Source: Epiperipatus broadwayi
Taxonomy: Eukaryota > Onychophora > Udeonychophora > Euonychophora > Peripatidae
Reading direction: 5' to 3'
Assembly: GCA_028023455.1 (NCBI GenBank)
Contig: JAQFVV010012422.1
Location: 7,063,710 to 7,127,709 of the forward strand
DNA length: 64,000 bases
In this document: piece after piece, positions 1 to 15,128 of the stretch
How positions within the stretch are numbered: position 1 is the stretch's first letter
Layout of the letters: every line of letters begins with the position of its first letter
Position numbers and translations under genes: made by a program
Notes under the pieces: model-generated
The model's input: the letters and a program-made list of their open reading frames with translations, nothing else
What the model was told of the DNA's origin: nothing
The model's database searches: none

Positions 1-620
1 CCAACTCTTCAACCGTCCATTCAATTGAAAATCTGATGATGGAATGCTCGAAGGCCATCCTGAGGCTGAGATTCTTGTCACATCCATGTTGACCTAAGGT
101 CAACCTGACCCCTCATGTACAGGACATAATCCATTTAATACATAAACAAGGGATGGATAGACATCTCTACTTATGTAATAACTGAAACACACAGGCTTAT
201 TATATACCTGTGTCTATATATGTAAAATATAGGGTATATGACAAGAATCTCGGCCTCAGGGTGGCCTTCGAGCATTCTATCATCAGATTTTTAATTAGAT
301 GGACGGTTGAAAAGTTGGAGTGTGGAGTAGATTGAAGCCTGTCCATTAAAGTATGAGGTTTGGCTATCTTAATATATATCTGAGCACTTATGGCATATAT
401 GTGTAGAGATGGTAATCTGGACCAACTGATGATTGCTGGTTTAGCATGAAATACGTATATTGGTGGTTATTTATCTTTTCAACATATATGTGCTCGAGTG
501 TATCAGTGTTATGAGATAGTGTGGAGAGTGGTGGGTCATGTGAAAGTCTGTGCTCATATACCCTGTATATTACATATATATAGACACAGGTATATAATAA
601 GCCTGTGTTTCAGTTATTAT
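1..620. repeat. Nested inverted repeats around a hammerhead-like motif
   Basis: Positions 1-80 are the near-exact reverse complement of 240-321, and positions 176-241 are the reverse complement of 554-619, so two overlapping fold-backs share the segment near 176-245. The interval 340-500 matches, with divergence, the right arm of the fold-back at 15.7-16.2 kb and carries a hammerhead-like core. The unit looks like a rearranged copy of a small retroelement family; the window starts inside it, so the true left end is not visible. Confidence 0.7.
421..464 (+). ncRNA. Hammerhead-like ribozyme motif, family A copy 1
   Basis: The parts read in type I hammerhead order. Stem I strand ACCAA (421-425) is followed by core CTGATGA (426-432), a stem II hairpin (433-447, TGCT pairing with AGCA), and core GAAA (448-451). 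A self-complementary stem III follows (451-458, ATACGTAT), then a permitted cleavage nucleotide A459 and TTGGT (460-464), which pairs with ACCAA. The base pair closing stem II is a T/T mismatch in this copy, so activity may be weak. Function is inferred from motif order only. Confidence 0.6.
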
Positions 621-621
621 T

Positions 622-2430
622 TTTTCTTTAAAAAAGAAAAAAAAACACAATAAAAGTAATATGCAATTTATAGAATGGATATTCTTTCAAACATTCTGCA
701 GGTACAGCATATATATATATATAAACAAATCTATAGGTATACATTTTTGTAAAAAAAACAACAAAAAAACACACTCTCTAAGATATAAATGATATCAAAT
801 TATGCTAGCGTACATTCTTTTGAAACTAAGCTATAATTACGGATTGGAAGGATCTAGCTATTAGTAAAATTCAAAGAATTGTTATTATGAAACTATTTTT
901 ATAATAACTATGTGCCATTTTATAAAAGCTTACACTGGTTTTTAACTAACTTTGTAATTAATATACTCAAACATTAACAATATATTATTACAAAATATAA
1001 TGCACATAATTTTCTACATATTTACATAAACAATAACTATATATTAGTGCTTCTAAGAAGAATCTATTATACAGAGGCGGTGCAACTACCAGATATCCCT
1101 GTGATCTAGGTTCAAATTCCAATTAATTAAATTTAAATAAACTTGTCCATAGTCAAAACTCAACTAACTATTCAATATTGGTCAGTCAATGGGTATCCGG
1201 CTACTGATAGCTAGAAAGTAAAGTAAGGGTGGAGAACTGTTCAGACCCTCACTAACCAACAGTTGATAAGCCTTGTGAGTACTGCCTTATACTTCATTCT
1301 ACCCCTATGAGGGTCTATTGGAGAGACTTGTCTCACAGTGGGCTATTTAAAGGCTGTTTTACTTTTGCTTTTAGACAAATATCATATCTGCATTGATTTT
1401 TGCTCAGACCAGAAAAGATGTTTATACTGTAATGATAAAATACTGAAACCAAGTGATAACACTGAAACATCATCAGTAATACACTGATTTGTTATTTCTT
1501 GTCACCATTTTAACACACTTGTTATGTGATAGAATAGTGAGATACAATCAATGACATATAAATAGAAAACTGAATAAAGTATTGGAATGCCATAATTAGT
1601 AAATGTTTATCTATGAATCTGATACCTATATATAATTTTAGTAATACACTAATAGACTGAAGGACTTCATAGTATGGTGATTATCACCTCTGTTTCTATA
1701 TCTATGATCAGTCCAGACCAGTTGAACCAGTTTTTCAATCTTTATTGCAGAGGGTTACTTAGAACCAAGCCAGTTAGACATCCAATATTGTACAGTAATA
1801 GGTATCTACTGCATTAGGGGCAACAATTCTTTCCTCAGCATCTATTGCAAACTTAAGCAATCAATAGACACTAGATGGCAGCATCGCATTTAAATCCCTA
1901 TTTAGTATCCATAGATTATTCAAGTTAGATAACTATAAATAAAATAAATATTGGGAACTGTTGCTAATTCAGATATTCAAAATAAGCAGAAGTCATGTGA
2001 CCCTTTGTTTTGAAACTTGTTATAATTGGCACAAGGTAAAGATTTCACATTAATATTATGTAGCCTTCAGCAATAATAAGAGATACAACATAATCTTATA
2101 GACACTGCAACCATGTCTTATTTACTTTCAACTTTTAGTTGTCTTTTGAATATAGATATACTTTTATATAAAATAACTTTTAACAGTTTATAGTAATGTA
2201 AAGTATTTTAACAGTATCTCTTTATAAGTTTTGAAAACTATTTTTATTAGACTTTATTCAATTGTTAGTAGATGCAATTTTATGCTCATCTTAATCTTTA
2301 TAAATTACAACTAATTCATTTTAGTGGCAATTAAGAATTGCATTTGTTATTCTTCATCAGTTTGTAATTATATTTTTGTTTATTCTCAACATTTAGTTTT
2401 TTTATTGTTAAACATTTTTAGAAAAATCCT
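622..2430. other. A+T-rich DNA without a recognisable gene
   Basis: No open frame with a familiar motif is visible on either strand. A tRNA-like box B (GGTTCAAATTCC, 1109-1120) lies inside a stretch (1072-1330) of higher G+C that could be the head of an old SINE. It has no clear box A or target-site duplication. The rest is A+T-rich filler with short homopolymers. Confidence 0.4.
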
Positions 2431-2439
2431 AACTTTATT

Positions 2440-2640
2440 TCAACTTTTAAATATATTTAATTGTTAGTAATATCCCATAGATTAGTTCATAACATAATGT
2501 TTCAAGCAGTGTTATTCTCTTCTTTAGATGTTGTTGGCATGTCTGGTAATAGTCCTAGCATGGGAACCAAAATGTTGATCTTTGGATTCATGAAATACTG
2601 AATTGAAGGTAAAGCCTTAGCCAACTAGGTTATTCTATCA
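2440..2640 (-). mobile_element. tRNA-headed SINE, family C (degenerate copy)
   Basis: On the minus strand a box A-like sequence (around 2611-2634, reading CCTAGTTGGCTAAGGC) is followed by a damaged box B and then a body that matches the copies at 27.5 and 31.1 kb. The body holds a hammerhead-like pair of boxes: CTAAAGA where other copies have CTGAAGA (2519-2530 region), and downstream GAAAC. It is an old, mutated copy of the same SINE. Confidence 0.5.
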
Positions 2641-2787
2641 AACATAACAGTCAGTAGAAATTTTATGTATTTATCTATGAGAGTCCTGAATTTTTCATTG
2701 TTTCTTAAAATAAAAATTACTTAGCAGTTTCTAAACATTATGGATTATCACTATAGGTTGAATTGGGATTATCATATCATGTTATTT

Positions 2788-2905
2788 AAAACAGGCAAAA
2801 TTCTCTATACGTATTGCCACTCAATGCAAGCCAGAGTATAGAGTTTTGCCTATTTTAATAATAGTTAAGAGTAAGGATAAGAAATACTGATCACGTGATG
2901 TTTAT
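2788..2905 (-). mobile_element. Short fold-back copy of the 200-bp hammerhead family (family B)
   Basis: Arms 2788-2810 and 2836-2857 are reverse complements built on the family's end sequence (GGCAAAACTCT type). Read on the minus strand, the copy begins near 2900 with the family start (TGATCAGTATTTCTTAT) and ends at the same GTTTTGCCT-type terminus as the copies at 18.3 and 53.5 kb. The ribozyme core present at 18.17 kb is missing. Confidence 0.55.
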
Positions 2906-3229
2906 TATCATGTTGTTTCTTAGTTTTTTTTATACTTTTAGCATTGCAATTTTCCTCATCTGTTTGAGAAATTTTTGCTATTATTAAAAAAAAACTAAAA
3001 TAATGTAAATTTGAGTTCTTTGAAAATCACAACAATATCTTTATATAAATATATAAAAATGCATGCATAATCACATTACAGTTTTAATAGGGCAACAATA
3101 ATAATTACTTCACCGAAAATGTACTCAGCTTTAGGTTATATGAAAAAAACCAAACCACTTCATTATCCAGATGAACTAAACATATGCAAGGGACTTGTTA
3201 TTGCACTAAAATTATTCTTTTGAATACTT

Positions 3230-5552
<2,323 letters not shown>

Positions 5553-5620
<68 letters not shown>
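5553..5620. repeat. (TA)n microsatellite
   Basis: Sixty-eight bases of pure alternating TA abut the left side of the Penelope-type fold-back that follows. Confidence 0.95.
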
Positions 5621-5622
<2 letters not shown>

Positions 5623-5905
5623 TCAAAACTACCCCAAATCCAAAATTAAACCAGACCAGCATAAAAATAATATTAAAACACAACCTAAGGTTTCACTGCT
5701 ACAATCAGACTTCTCAAGTGTAAAGAACTACAAAAACTACACAATATATATAATATTAAAAACTACCCACATATATATATATATATTGTGTAGTTTTTGT
5801 AGTTCTTCACACTTGAGAAGTCTGCTTGTAGCAGTGAAACCTTAGGTTGTGTTTTAATATTATTTTTATTTTTATGCTGGTCTATATATATATATATATA
5901 TATAT
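5621..5905. mobile_element. Penelope-type terminal sequence in fold-back form
   Basis: Arms 5654-5749 and 5782-5882 are close reverse complements around a short A+T spacer, with TA runs outside. The sequence matches the stretch just downstream of the Penelope endonuclease frame at 30.0 kb, so it is read as Penelope-like element terminal repeat. The right arm carries a hammerhead-like layout: CTTGAGA (5812-5818), a hairpin CTGCT/AGCAG, GAAA (5836-5839), and stem III ACC/GGT (5839-5847). The first core box departs from CUGANGA. Confidence 0.65.
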
Positions 5906-8900
5906 ATAGACCAGCAAAACTTGTTTATATATATATATATATATATTGTGCCCTTTTGTATGGGTCTCCATAAATTGTTGTATTAATCTGTTTGAAAAAT
6001 TTTAAATTTAAGATATATTTAGCTATATGATGTTAATTTTGTTAATAACAATCTTTCAAAAGTGTAATTAAAGTAATTTATGAGTGTTTGATATGTGAAA
6101 ATTGTGCTGATGTTTGAGAGAGACGTTTCAATAAAGATGATAATAGTATGTGGTTGAGAAAACTGGCCATAATTAATACTGCATTAAAAAATTTAATAAA
6201 TAAATGTTTAAAGTTAAAAGTTTTAAAAAAAGACAAGTTAAAATTAAATGCATATATTTATTGTTGATAAAGATTAATATTTAATAGGTGTATATAAATA
6301 TTGTAATAATTAGTAGTACATAATAGAAGATTAATATTTGATTTTAATAATATCGAATTATTATCTTAAGTTGTTATAATATATTGTTTATTTTAAAAAA
6401 TATTTATTTTTAAAAAATGAAATTGTTAGTTTATTTTTAGATTATTACAAGCGTTTGTATCTGTGTTGTAAAACAGATGTTAGTTAGACATATACACACA
6501 TGCTTGTGAGTTTTTTTTTAGTAAAGTTGCCAAAACTATTTTAAAATTCTGGTATAAAAATTATAAGTATTATATTGGCTATCACGAGATAAAAATAAAG
6601 ATAATTAATGTGAAACATTAAATCTAATTTTTAAAAATACTATTTAAAAACATAACGAATAAAAATAGGCTTAGTTTGTTTATAAAAATAATCTTATAAA
6701 AGTTAAAAGTGAAATAAAGTGAGAAAGTATATTTTAAAAAATGTTTAATAGATTTAAATAAATGATAAAGATTAATTTAAGAATTTAATAATGTAATAAA
6801 TAATAAATATTAAATAAGTCATTATTTATTTTTAATTCTGTATTGTTGGTAAAATATGTAAATAAGCTAGCAAGTTGATTGTTTAATTTACCAATCAAGT
6901 GGGGAGTTGATTCGGGTATAAAACCAAGGTTCAATTGTTCGGAGGGGATTATGATTGTAATTTTTAAAGTAAAGTGTGCTATTAGAGATAGCTAAGTAAA
7001 ATTATAGACGCTCTCGTAGTCATTTTAAAAATTATAAGAAAGTGGTTTTAAATAATTTATAAAAAGTTTTACCGTCAAATATGCAGTGCTAATTTAATTA
7101 TAGTTTCCTATTGATCGTCTCTATCGAAGCTCAATTTACTATCAAATAGTCATGAAGACATCGTATAAGGATAAAATGTATTGGAGACTTTATACTAAAA
7201 AATATAACAAACGCTGGATTAACTAGGAGAATTACTAGATGGATAAAAGTAATATGTAGGACATTATATAAATTTAAAAGTTAATTGTAATTAATTTTTA
7301 TAAAGACAAATATTTTAAAGAAAGAGAAATACTTCTTTATGAAGAAAGTATATGTAAATTATAAATCTAAGTATATATCTTGGTAAAGATATGGGAAATA
7401 ATAATGATTATATAAATACTTGCCTTGTAAAGTCTTTGTGGTTTAAAAGACTAAATTTTGACAGTTTTAAAAGGCAAATAAATTGGAAGTTTAACTGGCC
7501 GAGAAATACTTATAAGTAAAATTATTATATTATTAAAGTCTGAACGCTGGTCGTACAGATGAATTTAAAATTAATCTTACCTAGACATTTGTTAAGGAAT
7601 GCGCAAATAAAATATACGTGGATATCCAAGTCAATTTAGAATAATTAAATAAGAATTTATAAACTATTGACTAATTCTAAAAATAATAACTTTTAAATAA
7701 TTTTCCTGGATCCTATAAACTATTTTAATTTTATTTTGTTTATGGTGAAACTGACTTTTATTTTTTTTTTTTTTAAAAAAAAAAAGAACGTTTTCATTTT
7801 TCATAAAAACTTTTAAAACACGTGATGTACCGGAAAAGGAAGTAATGTGTGGTGAAAGTTTGTGCCTAGGAAAAAGAACAATTATGGGTGAAAGAAGACA
7901 CCATTGGATTTTATGTAATATGTTTTTTATTTATTAACTAACATAAATATTTAATTAATTATTGATTTGTTAAAGATAGGAAAGGTACATTTACATTTTA
8001 AAAAAATAACTAAATATTAATATAACATTTCATTGCATAAAGTATATTTTTTTATAATTATACGGCACGTAATATTTTAAAGAATAATTGTTGAGTGTAA
8101 ATGTGAAATTATTTTGTAAAACTATAATCCTGGAGGATATCGTATGGCAGACTGTACATTAGAGTATCATTTATGGTAAAAATTATATAATAATAATAAT
8201 TTGATGTATTTTGATATGTTTTCTTTAGATCAACCAAATATTATTTGATTGTTGAATGAATGTATAAATATTTAAATAATATACACGCATAAGATTAGTA
8301 ATAACAGTTTTATTTTAATATGCATACTTTGAATTTAGGATGTAAATTTAATACAATGTAATATGAGAAATCTAGAAACAATTATATGATTCTTTCGTGG
8401 ATAAATTTTAATTTTTCTGTTACAATATTAGGAATGAGATTTATTATATTAGTATAAGTTATTGTTTTTCTTTTCAAGTTAGTAAGAGATATAAAAATCT
8501 ATATTTTATTTTATTTTATTAGATAAGTTAAGTTAGTTTTACATAGAAATTTTATATTTTAATTTAAGGTTTATCGGATATAGATGATGAAGTATAAGAG
8601 AGTTTGGATAATTATTATTTTTTTTTTTATTAAAATTGGTCATCTGTTTTCCTGAAGTTGAATAAGGTTAAAATGATATTTGTAGATAGAAGTTTATTAG
8701 GAAGGAATAGGAATAATAAGTTAAAAAAAGTAATGGTTTAACTAGAAAAGAATCATAGAATTTTATTTAATATAATACCTTATAAAATCGGTAATTGTTG
8801 AATAATTTTAAAGATTATTTTAAAAGAACATATACGTATTGCATATTTTGGTAAGACATGTAGTATGAAATTACATTAGAATGAAATAAATAATTATAAT

Positions 8901-9970
8901 CAATAATTATTATTATATTACAAAGTTATATCAGTTTATACGTTATTTGACATTGGAGTAATGCTAATAATAAATGCAATGCATATTAGTACATTATAAT
9001 ATAAATAGCAGAAATACTTAGGTGAAGTAGCATTTTAATTGTTAACGTTTGTTTATTTACATGTGCTACATTTTAGGATATTTTACATAATTTTTCATGT
9101 ATTAATTGATGACAAAATGATATCTATTAAAATTTAAGTTCATCAACTTAATTAAATGTTGTTAATAAAACATTTAAAGAATGTATAAATTATTTATTTA
9201 TGATTATGGAAATAGTAACAGTGTAAAAAAAACTTGTATTATTATTATTATTTTTTTTTATTTTCTTTGGTTTCCACTTTTAATGTAAATAGTGTAAATA
9301 AGTTATTGGTTAAAGTTGATGTAAATAAAGTTGTTAAGTTGTTTTTAAAATGTGTCGAATTCATTATTTTACACCACAGCATTTGACAACAGATAATTTG
9401 AATAAACATAATATTTGCACAATATGAATTTATTATTATTATTATTTTAGAAAGAAACACAACATTTCTTAATATAATTTATAGAAATTGATTGACATTA
9501 ACATATAATATTATGATGGTCAGAAAGTAATTATAATGCACAATATAAGAGTATAATATTATTTATTGCCACAGATGGTTAAATTATAAGAATTTAGTAT
9601 ATTTTAAAATTAAGATGCTATATGGAAATGAAAGACATGTATATGATTTACATATTTTCTTAATGATTAATAGTATAATAAAAGTAGATAAGATTAAGTT
9701 ATACACTAAAGATTATTCTTGTTAGTTAGTGTTATTGGAATAAGTTAGGTGTATTTAGGTTTGATATTAAATCCCTTATCATTCCTATCTGCATGAATTA
9801 TTATTACTTTAAGATAATTAGAAGAACTTGAGATTATTTAATTATATTTCCTTAACAAAAGATTGAGATTTATTTATCTATTATTATGAAAGGTAGTTAA
9901 TTTATAAAAGACACAAGAGTGCTGTAGATGTAGTAATGAAATAATAAAGATGTAATTAGTATTCTTATGC
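5906..9970. other. Long A+T-rich stretch without a recognisable gene
   Basis: About 4 kb with no coding motif, tRNA or clear transposon. Frames are closed by frequent stops on both strands. A small CpG-containing patch near 7820-7870 (CACGTG, then CCGGAAAAGGAAGT) resembles E-box plus ETS-type sites, but nothing downstream looks like a gene, so no promoter is claimed. Confidence 0.6.
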
Positions 9971-10007
9971 CATTGAGATAATGTCTTGGGAAGACATTGG
10001 CTCAATG
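9971..10007. other. Compact perfect hairpin
   Basis: CATTGAG (9971-9977) pairs with CTCAATG (10001-10007), and ATGTCTT (9981-9987) with AAGACAT (9991-9997), leaving a GGG loop and a symmetric ATA/TGG internal loop. It is too short for a typical microRNA precursor. Its role is unknown. Confidence 0.5.
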
Positions 10008-10734
10008 TAAATTCAATTACCAATTGTAACTTCACTTCACAGTCTCATGATTTTAGTAAATACTTATTTAATTAGTAGATGATATTGAACTATATTAATT
10101 TTTGATAAGTTATGATAAATCTGATAAGATATAGTATTATAAAAATATATTAAAGATAGTTATACATATTTTAGCTAAGCATAACGATTTAATTGAGCTA
10201 GTCATATTTTAAGTTATATCATATATCGAGAAGTGAGGGTACAATATATATATATATATATATCCAGATATTAGGGTAAACTTCTCCACATAATGTAAAT
10301 GTTATCTTAAAATTAACCCTTTAAACTTACTAAATAAGTCTTGCTGTGAAATGACTGTAGCATCTCTTGGCATATTAGTAATGTGTTACCCTTGACCTTG
10401 AATTGAATTATAGGTAACTTGGAAATGTTTTCAAATAATTGAGTATTTACATAAAAGTTTAATATTTCTGCTTCTAATAAAATATTTAATAATAATAATT
10501 GGGCAATACATGAATTTGAACATTCATTCCTTGGCAGTTGTCCATCCTGGTGAAAAATGCTATCTTTGTTGATTCTCTTTGAAGCAGTATTGGAAGGAAT
10601 ATAAGGCATGCAGTAGGCAATTTAAAGGTTCAGCAACATATTCTTTTTTATGGTACCTAGGATAAGTTTTAATAATCAGTAGATGCCATATTGTAATGGT
10701 TAATAAATCCATATTCAGTGCTGTCCTATCCAAT
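10008..10734. other. Gene-free stretch with somewhat higher G+C at its right
   Basis: A (TA)n run sits at 10240-10262. From about 10310 to 10860 the minus strand has two overlapping short open frames without any family motif. The second runs through the mutated hammerhead-like motif at 10735-10780, so this interval is more likely an old repeat than a gene. Confidence 0.45.
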
Positions 10735-10780
10735 ATCACCAAACTAGTTTCTAGATTTTGACTTTTATCAGTGAGGAGTT
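10735..10780 (-). ncRNA. Decayed hammerhead-like motif, family B type
   Basis: On the minus strand the order is CTCCTCA, CTGATAA (core mutated from CTGATGA), a weak stem II, GAAA, then ACTAGT and TTGGTGAT. It aligns with the copy at 18162-18203. The change inside the invariant core predicts an inactive ribozyme. Confidence 0.45.
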
Positions 10781-10802
10781 TTTGGATTTTGGAGTAAGGC
10801 AC

Positions 10803-12619
10803 CTGGATCTTTTGAATTTAATACACCTTTCCTCTGGCAGTCATCTTTGTTTCTTTGTTTTACTATCAAATTATCATCCAAAAGTTTAAAAAATATATAA
10901 ATGTTTTCAATTTAAGCTAAGTTGCTTGTATAATTAATTATACAGTATATATCTAAGACAAGTTCAATATCTGCGTAATAGTGTTTTCTTATTTTTAATA
11001 TCTATAGTACCTATTTGAAAATTAACTGAAGGAATTAAATATACAGAATATTTCATTGCAGCATGTAATATATATATATTTAATCTTCGGTTAACAAAAC
11101 AGGGGAAAAAATATTAGCGTGTTTATGAAACAATATTAAAATGAACTTTTTTTTTAAAAAAAAAAATAAAGTTTTGTTAATATCATAAAAAAAATTACAT
11201 TAACATGTAAAAACAAAACACAGATATAAAAGTAGAAAATAGTTAATGATAAAAGCAATATAAAACAATACTATAATTATAATAATTGGGTTTTGAAAAA
11301 TATTCAACATAAAGTTATTTTACTATAATTTATAAAAGTGTTTCTCAGATGCTTATGATATGAAGACCTTTTTAAAAAGAACAATTTGATAAATTCCAAC
11401 TGCTTTCGAAGTAATATTTCAACTTTAAAATAAAGATAACATAGATGTAGACATACACACATACACATGCATGGTGAACGAGTGTTGTGTGGAGTTCTGT
11501 GCTAATGGATAGTTGTGCTAAGATAAGGGATACATTGCTAAAAACAAAATAAAAAAATTACTTTGTTTTAACATAAAACAATATTTCTTTTTTAATAATT
11601 AAAGCATAAAAACTACAAAAATATATATATTTTACATATGAAACTATAAAAATGTTAAAAGTAAAAATTATTTATTAATGAAAAAAATGTTTATTTTTAG
11701 CATCCTGTAGGTTAACAAAGTAACAGAAATAAAAGGGATCCAACTATTCTTCACCCTTTATTAAAATAATGCTCTTTATTAAGAAGTGTTTTACTCTTCT
11801 TAATTACCTATACACTTCAAATTTTAGGCTTATATTTAACTTCTATCTGATTATTAAAACAAGACTATTAAAAGTGAGATTCTAAATCTCCGTCCTTGGA
11901 TAATTGATTATTATTAATTTAATAATTATTAATGCCATGTTTTTATCTGTCTGATATAATGAGTTCATTCTGAATTTCCTTTGATGTTGACAAACATAAG
12001 TTTATACACATCAATAACTTGAAGAATAGTGAATATATTAATAAAGAGTGTTATTCACTCAAAACCTGAGGATTACTCATCTTCATTATATATATAATAA
12101 GCTATGCTAATTTTACACACACACAATGTATATGCATTTCAGTTATCTTTATGAAGAGGGCACATAATCAGCTAATGTTAATTTTTATATCTTTTTTAAA
12201 AAGCCTTGTGTTTTTGTTTAAAAAAATATTCCTGATTTTTATACCAATAAATAATATAAAATTGATATTTTTTAAATCAATGAATTTTTCCATTTACATC
12301 AGATGAGAAATCTGAGTTCTGTATTTGGTTAAAGGTAAGTTTAATTTATGTAGGAGAATAAAAGTGCTTATGGAATCTTCTCTGCATTCTTTCTCTGATA
12401 TATTATTTATTTATTTACTTATTGATTTTTAAAAAAATAAAATTCATTTACAAGTTTCTAATACCATTTTGTACAGTTTATTTTTACAAGTATTTGTGCT
12501 GTTAAAGTCACAATTCAAAAGATGGATATCAAATTTGATATAAAGTTATACATTTCACAGACTAACTCCTATCATATATTTAATTCAATCAAATTGTTGT
12601 AGTTATTGGGGAAAGATGT
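10803..12619. other. A+T-rich DNA without a recognisable gene
   Basis: No coding motif or repeat structure beyond homopolymers, short TA runs and a simple A/T palindrome around 11150. Confidence 0.6.
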
Positions 12620-13340
12620 AAGTCATCATCATCATCAATCATTATCAAGCCACTGCAGAATGAAGGCCTCTCCATGTTCAATACATCTCCAATCTCTAGC
12701 CTCTCTTCCCCATAATACCCTGCACATTTTTTTATTTTGTCCATCCATCTCTTATGTGGTTTCTTTTTGGGTCTTTTACAATCTCATGGAATCCCATTTA
12801 AGATTTTAATTGTCCATCTATTATTATCTCTTCTAAAAATATGTCCAGCCCAACTCCATTTCAAACTTTGAATTCTTTTAATGATGTAATACCTGTTTGT
12901 TCTATTACCCATATATTGTGTTTTCAATCTCTTCTTGTTACTCCTAACATGCATCTCTCCAAACTTCTTTGAGTGATCTGAAGTCTCTGCTCTTCTATTA
13001 AGTGTCCAAGTCTCAGATCCATAAGTAAGAACTGGCAAAACATTTATTAAAAATCTTGCTTTTCAAACACATAGGCATATTTCCTTTTAATATTAAGTTA
13101 TTTCTACCAAAAGCACCCCAACCAAGTTTAATTCTATAATTAATTTCATTCATTATGTTTCCATCTGTAATAATAATCTTACCAAAATATTTGTAGTTGT
13201 TAACTTCTTCTAACTCATTATAATCAATCTTTATTTTCATCTTTTGAGAAAATCCATTGAACATTATTTTAGTCTTTTTAACATTTACCTTGAATCCTAC
13301 TTTCTTATTTTTGAATGTTTTAGTAGCTCCTAAAATGTGT
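12620..13340 (-). pseudogene. RTE-like LINE, 3' end fragment
   Basis: The minus strand carries the C-terminal part of the same LINE family as at 3.2 kb. Reading inward from 13330: a block with NGFSQKMKIKIDYNELEEVN and NYKYFGK, then LGWGAFGRNNLILKGNMPM, then VLTYGSETWTLN, then RSNKKR, NRTNRYY, LKWSWAGHIFRRDNNRWT and KILNGIP. A frameshift near 13030 separates two open pieces. The copy ends at 12624 in a short run of CAT triplets, which is the element's 3' tail on the opposite strand. The reverse-transcriptase core is missing. Confidence 0.8.
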
Positions 13341-14940
13341 TTTGACTAGAACAGGTCTCATTCATGAAATTGATCCCCACAGTCTTCCCCAATAATCAAA
13401 TACTATGTATTTAATTATATAAATTAATAGACTTAATTTATAGTCTATAATTTTTAACTAGCAGTTAATTTAAACAATGGACATTCAATAAATACATAAA
13501 TGATCTTAAACCTTACTAGAGGGAGTATATATCCTACTATTTATAAACTTACAAAAAAACTTGATACTTTTAAACCACAGCATTTGCAAATTAAAAATTT
13601 GTCTAAGTTGATTAAAAAATACATAGTGACTTTGTGTAAAAATTGGAAAAGATTGTGAGCTGAGCCTTACTGTATTGTGGACTAGTAGGAGTTATTTGTA
13701 TATTTTTCCGATGCATGTAAAAATAAACATAATGATGGAAATTATTTCCAAGCAATATAAGCTTAGCATGTATGAGTCATAAGAAGTAATGAATTGAAGG
13801 AGGGAAACTAATCCAAGCTTATAAAAATAAGATATATGTGATTTTAAATAAAGTCTAAAGTTTATATCTGGGTTAAAAAAAACATATCTAATAAAATTGA
13901 TTTAAGCTTATTTGTGTATTTATTGAATGATTGTAATTTAAAGTAAACATTAGTTTTACAAATTCCAAAATATAAGACTCATGTATATGTATATTTGTTT
14001 TTGTTAGGTTTTGCATAGATTATTAAAATAATAAACAATCAAAATTAGTTACTCAGGGGATCATGTGATATTTGAGTACACCATTGTGCCAGGTTAAGCT
14101 TCAATTTAGGGCTTAAGCTCTCAAATTCACTACCTTACCATTATGTCAAACTACACACTGTATTGTAAATAATATTGAGCTTTATAAAAAAAATGCTGAA
14201 AAATGACTAGCTAGTAGCGAATAAGAGAAAAAATAATAATAATGCAAATTTTAAAAATAATTCAAAGATCGCTTAGAACACTGTTGGCAAACACAATTTC
14301 AAATGCATTAATTCCCTGTAATTATTGATAGTTTATAGTAAAAATGAAATCGAAGATGCTTGGGCTGTTTAACAATTGATTATTTTGTAACTTATACAGC
14401 AATACATCCATAGATAAATTTTAAAAGAACCAATAGAAGATTTGGAAAGTATTTTTTAGTTCAAACATCTTTTTTTAAAAAAAAGAAATTGTAATATTAG
14501 AACAAATGTAAAATCTAATAACTTAATAAAACATCTAATTTTTCTTTTGATCTGTTTTAAATAGTAATGACTTCTCTTTTTTTATTCTAAAACCAACTCT
14601 ATATAAATAGTGAGTATTCAACGAATTTAGAAGGAAATACAAGTGTATTATTCCTAAGATGAGATTAACCTAAGAGCTTAGAAAAATAAAGGATTCATAA
14701 ACTATTAAAAAATACATGAACTTTTTTAAAATATTTTTTTCATTAAAGCCCAAATTATTTTAAAGTGAAGAATATTACTATTTCAAATTTGCATCATATT
14801 TCAATTAATAATTCGAAGTCAAAATTAAAAAACAACAAGATACTGGAGATGATATTCACTATTTTTTAAATTTCTAAAATGTAATAAACATAAAATTTCA
14901 AAATTTCATTTCATTTGCAATTAAAACATTATAATATTCT
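13341..14940. other. A+T-rich DNA with a possible old SINE
   Basis: No gene. A stretch at 14040-14165 contains CATGTGATATTTGAG and other pieces that resemble the decayed SINE head at 15.3 kb, in the same orientation; the similarity is loose. Confidence 0.4.
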
Positions 14941-15128
14941 TTTTCACATGGTCACTATCTCTTATACGCACATAATTATTAAACAAGGCAAAACTCTCAA
15001 TACAGTAGTCTGGGGATATTGGATGAGTAAGTACTAGATAGGGATTTTATGCACAAGCCTTCTGGCATCCATTGACTACTTTGGTCAGCACAGGGTGGCA
15101 CTAGTGTATTGAGAGTTTTGCCTTGTTT
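14941..15128 (+). mobile_element. Fold-back copy of the 200-bp hammerhead family (family B)
   Basis: The copy starts with the family's 5' sequence (near 14946, CACATGGTCACTATCTCTTA) and ends with GAGAGTTTTGCCTTGTTT at 15128. Its arms, 14981-15009 and 15100-15128, are reverse complements. Everything from 15010 onward matches the 18.2-kb copy starting at its predicted ribozyme cleavage nucleotide (18197). The left arm is therefore an inverted copy of the element's own 3' end joined at the cleavage point. Confidence 0.65.

Noticed and set aside
1072-1330. tRNA gene or SINE head
   Set aside because: Only a box B-like string is clear; no box A, anticodon arm or duplication could be confirmed.
7820-7870. 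Housekeeping promoter with E-box and ETS-type sites
   Set aside because: No exon, splice site or open frame follows on either strand; the strings are short enough to occur by chance.
10313-10802. Two overlapping minus-strand genes
   Set aside because: One runs through the decayed ribozyme motif and neither shows family motifs; treated as repeat-derived.
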